In this document: positions 63,025 to 64,000 of the stretch, piece after piece
Layout: the number at the start of each line of letters is the position of its first letter
Numbering within the stretch: position 1 is the first letter of the stretch
Translations under genes and position numbers: made by a program
NCBI RefSeq assembly: GCF_947487605.1
Contig: NZ_CANKXK010000006.1
Location: 124,001-188,000 of the forward strand
From: an uncultured Algibacter sp.
GTDB taxonomy: Bacteria > Bacteroidota > Bacteroidia > Flavobacteriales > Flavobacteriaceae
Direction: 5' to 3'
Length of the DNA: 64,000 nt
Notes under the pieces: generated by a model
What the model was told of the DNA's origin: nothing
The model's database searches: none
The model's input: the letters and a program-made list of their open reading frames with translations, nothing else

Positions 63025-64000
63025 ATGATTAAAAATTTCATTCTATTATTGTTAGTCATTCTACTAACAAATTATTCATTTGGTCAAGTCTTTAAAAATA
63101 GCTCTGGTAAAGGCATATTTTTTACAGAAAAAGCAAAACAGTTTACTGTTGAAACTACAGCTTCAGAAAAAACAACAAAATTCGATTTTAAGTTTAACAC
63201 TTTACTAAATAAAAAAGGTAAAGATTGGTCAACTTCATATTATAAGTTAGCTGACCTAAATAATGACGGCAAAAAAGAAGATACAGAACGATTAAAAACA
63301 GTTCAAACTTCGGTTGGGTTAACATTTAAATTGGGAATCGAAAATGAAACTTCTTTAGTCAATAATTTAAATCATCCAGCAATAAGTTTTCAATTTGGTA
63401 TAATAAAAAGTGTTGATTCACTTAACCAGAATAATTTTGCTAGTGGTGCGCCTATACCATTTTCTTTTGGTTTAACCGTTAGTGGTAAATATGATAACAA
63501 AAAGACATTATACGATACCAATAGTGAAACCTTTAGTACAGAACATCCATATAGTTTTTCTGTAGATGGTCATACAGAATTATTCTTCAGAAATATTAAC
63601 TGGTTCACATTAGGTTTTACTGGTGGTTTTGTAAACACCACCAATTATGGAGACTTAACATCTTTTCAGTTGATTGATTCTGAGGTTATTATTGATAATA
63701 ATATTACATCATTATCTTCAAAACCTGATGGTAAAATTGGTGACTTAGATAGAGTTAACAACTTTTATTTTAGTGCTTCTCTACCATTATTCCCATTCTC
63801 TAAAAAGGAAACCAGAAACATTGCTAATTCGGTGATTGAAAAAATAGGTTTCACACCTTTTTATTACGGAACTTTTGGAGATTCAAAAACGGATAATGCT
63901 GGGTGTTTAATTTCTTTTGTAAATAAGTCATTTAGAAACAATGAGTATTCATCATTATTTGATGGAAGTTTCAATTTTGGTGTTGATTGGGCTAAAAAAA
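63025..64000 (+). CDS. Secreted or outer-membrane protein, partial at the window edge
   Basis: Open from ATG 63025 to the last base (325 codons seen). A signal peptide (MIKNFILLLLVILLTNYSFG, then Q) is followed by beta-rich sequence with many aromatic strand ends (FELFFRNINWFTLGFTGGFV-like) that may form a barrel. An EF-hand-like loop DLNNDGKKED appears near residue 76. No family recognised. It may be cargo of the element at tRNA-Ser. Confidence 0.6.
   Translation, partial: MIKNFILLLLVILLTNYSFGQVFKNSSGKGIFFTEKAKQFTVETTASEKTTKFDFKFNTLLNKKGKDWSTSYYKLADLNNDGKKEDTERLKTVQTSVGLTFKLGIENETSLVNNLNHPAISFQFGIIKSVDSLNQNNFASGAPIPFSFGLTVSGKYDNKKTLYDTNSETFSTEHPYSFSVDGHTELFFRNINWFTLGFTGGFVNTTNYGDLTSFQLIDSEVIIDNNITSLSSKPDGKIGDLDRVNNFYFSASLPLFPFSKKETRNIANSVIEKIGFTPFYYGTFGDSKTDNAGCLISFVNKSFRNNEYSSLFDGSFNFGVDWAKK

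Overview
The window is AT-rich DNA from the chromosome of a Bacteroidota bacterium, most likely a marine member of the Flavobacteriaceae. This rests on protein families and promoter style. The families include a TonB-dependent OMP_b-brl-type receptor, carboxypeptidase-regulatory plus plug domains, two pirins with DoxX, a solitary HsdR-N-domain gene beside holA, a CAL67264-like small membrane protein, and a menaquinone cluster with inserted genes. Promoters are of the TTG-N19-23-TAnnTTTG type, with no obvious Shine-Dalgarno sequences. No rRNA operon, insertion sequence or CRISPR array is present. One tRNA gene (tRNA-Ser, UGA) lies near the right end.

Layout. 1-0.6 kb: a HEPN-like gene split by a frameshift and cut by the window edge. 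0.7-2.8 kb: prfB with its programmed +1 frameshift, a HAD phosphatase and an ArsC-like protein. 2.9-13.7 kb: an outer-membrane receptor, a 57-aa membrane protein, a 1-Cys peroxiredoxin, fumC, a Crp-type regulator with an Asp/Glu racemase, hutI, a membrane-anchored coiled-coil protein, a hutG-like gene and a MarR-GNAT fusion. 13.7-23.3 kb: a long minus-strand gene row whose products are largely unrecognised (coiled-coil protein, a 357-aa protein, an AAA+ ATPase, a NUDIX hydrolase, a 411-aa protein, a four-helix-bundle protein and three membrane proteins). Almost every gap in this row carries a different dispersed repeat. Three tiny membrane proteins are transcribed away from its head. This is the best candidate here for an undescribed multi-gene system.

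24.2-31.4 kb: ettA, a CAL67264-like protein, and a redox/electrophile-stress group (two pirins, MarR regulator, FMN reductase, DoxX) with two TTCC/GGAA palindromes as likely operators, then an acyl-CoA carboxylase beta subunit. 31.5-41 kb: an unusual plug-plus-von-Willebrand-A secreted protein, then the menaquinone row menB, menA, (498-aa secreted protein), (UPF0173 hydrolase), menC, (CPBP protease), menE. 41-58.4 kb: mostly core functions (papain-like protease, ung, holA, HsdR-N protein, glycosyltransferase, OmpA lipoprotein, katG/tpx, diacylglycerol kinase, ftsK, lolA, lptF/G, ribB with a degenerate RibA half, a DegT aminotransferase, a nitroreductase).

58.6-64 kb: tRNA-Ser followed by a tyrosine recombinase and accessory genes, which looks like the left end of an integrative element running out of the window. 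A 36-bp sequence is repeated (35/36 identical) in front of both the integrase and an excisionase-like HTH gene. In both places it lies at exactly the same distance from a TTTG box, which suggests one shared regulator for the element's mobility genes.

At least six families of short intergenic repeats or palindromes are visible by eye. One 15-16-bp-arm palindrome sits exactly between two convergent gene pairs, and a longer GCGTTA...TAACGC-bounded element occurs three times. Family assignments come from motif recognition only; no database search was run.
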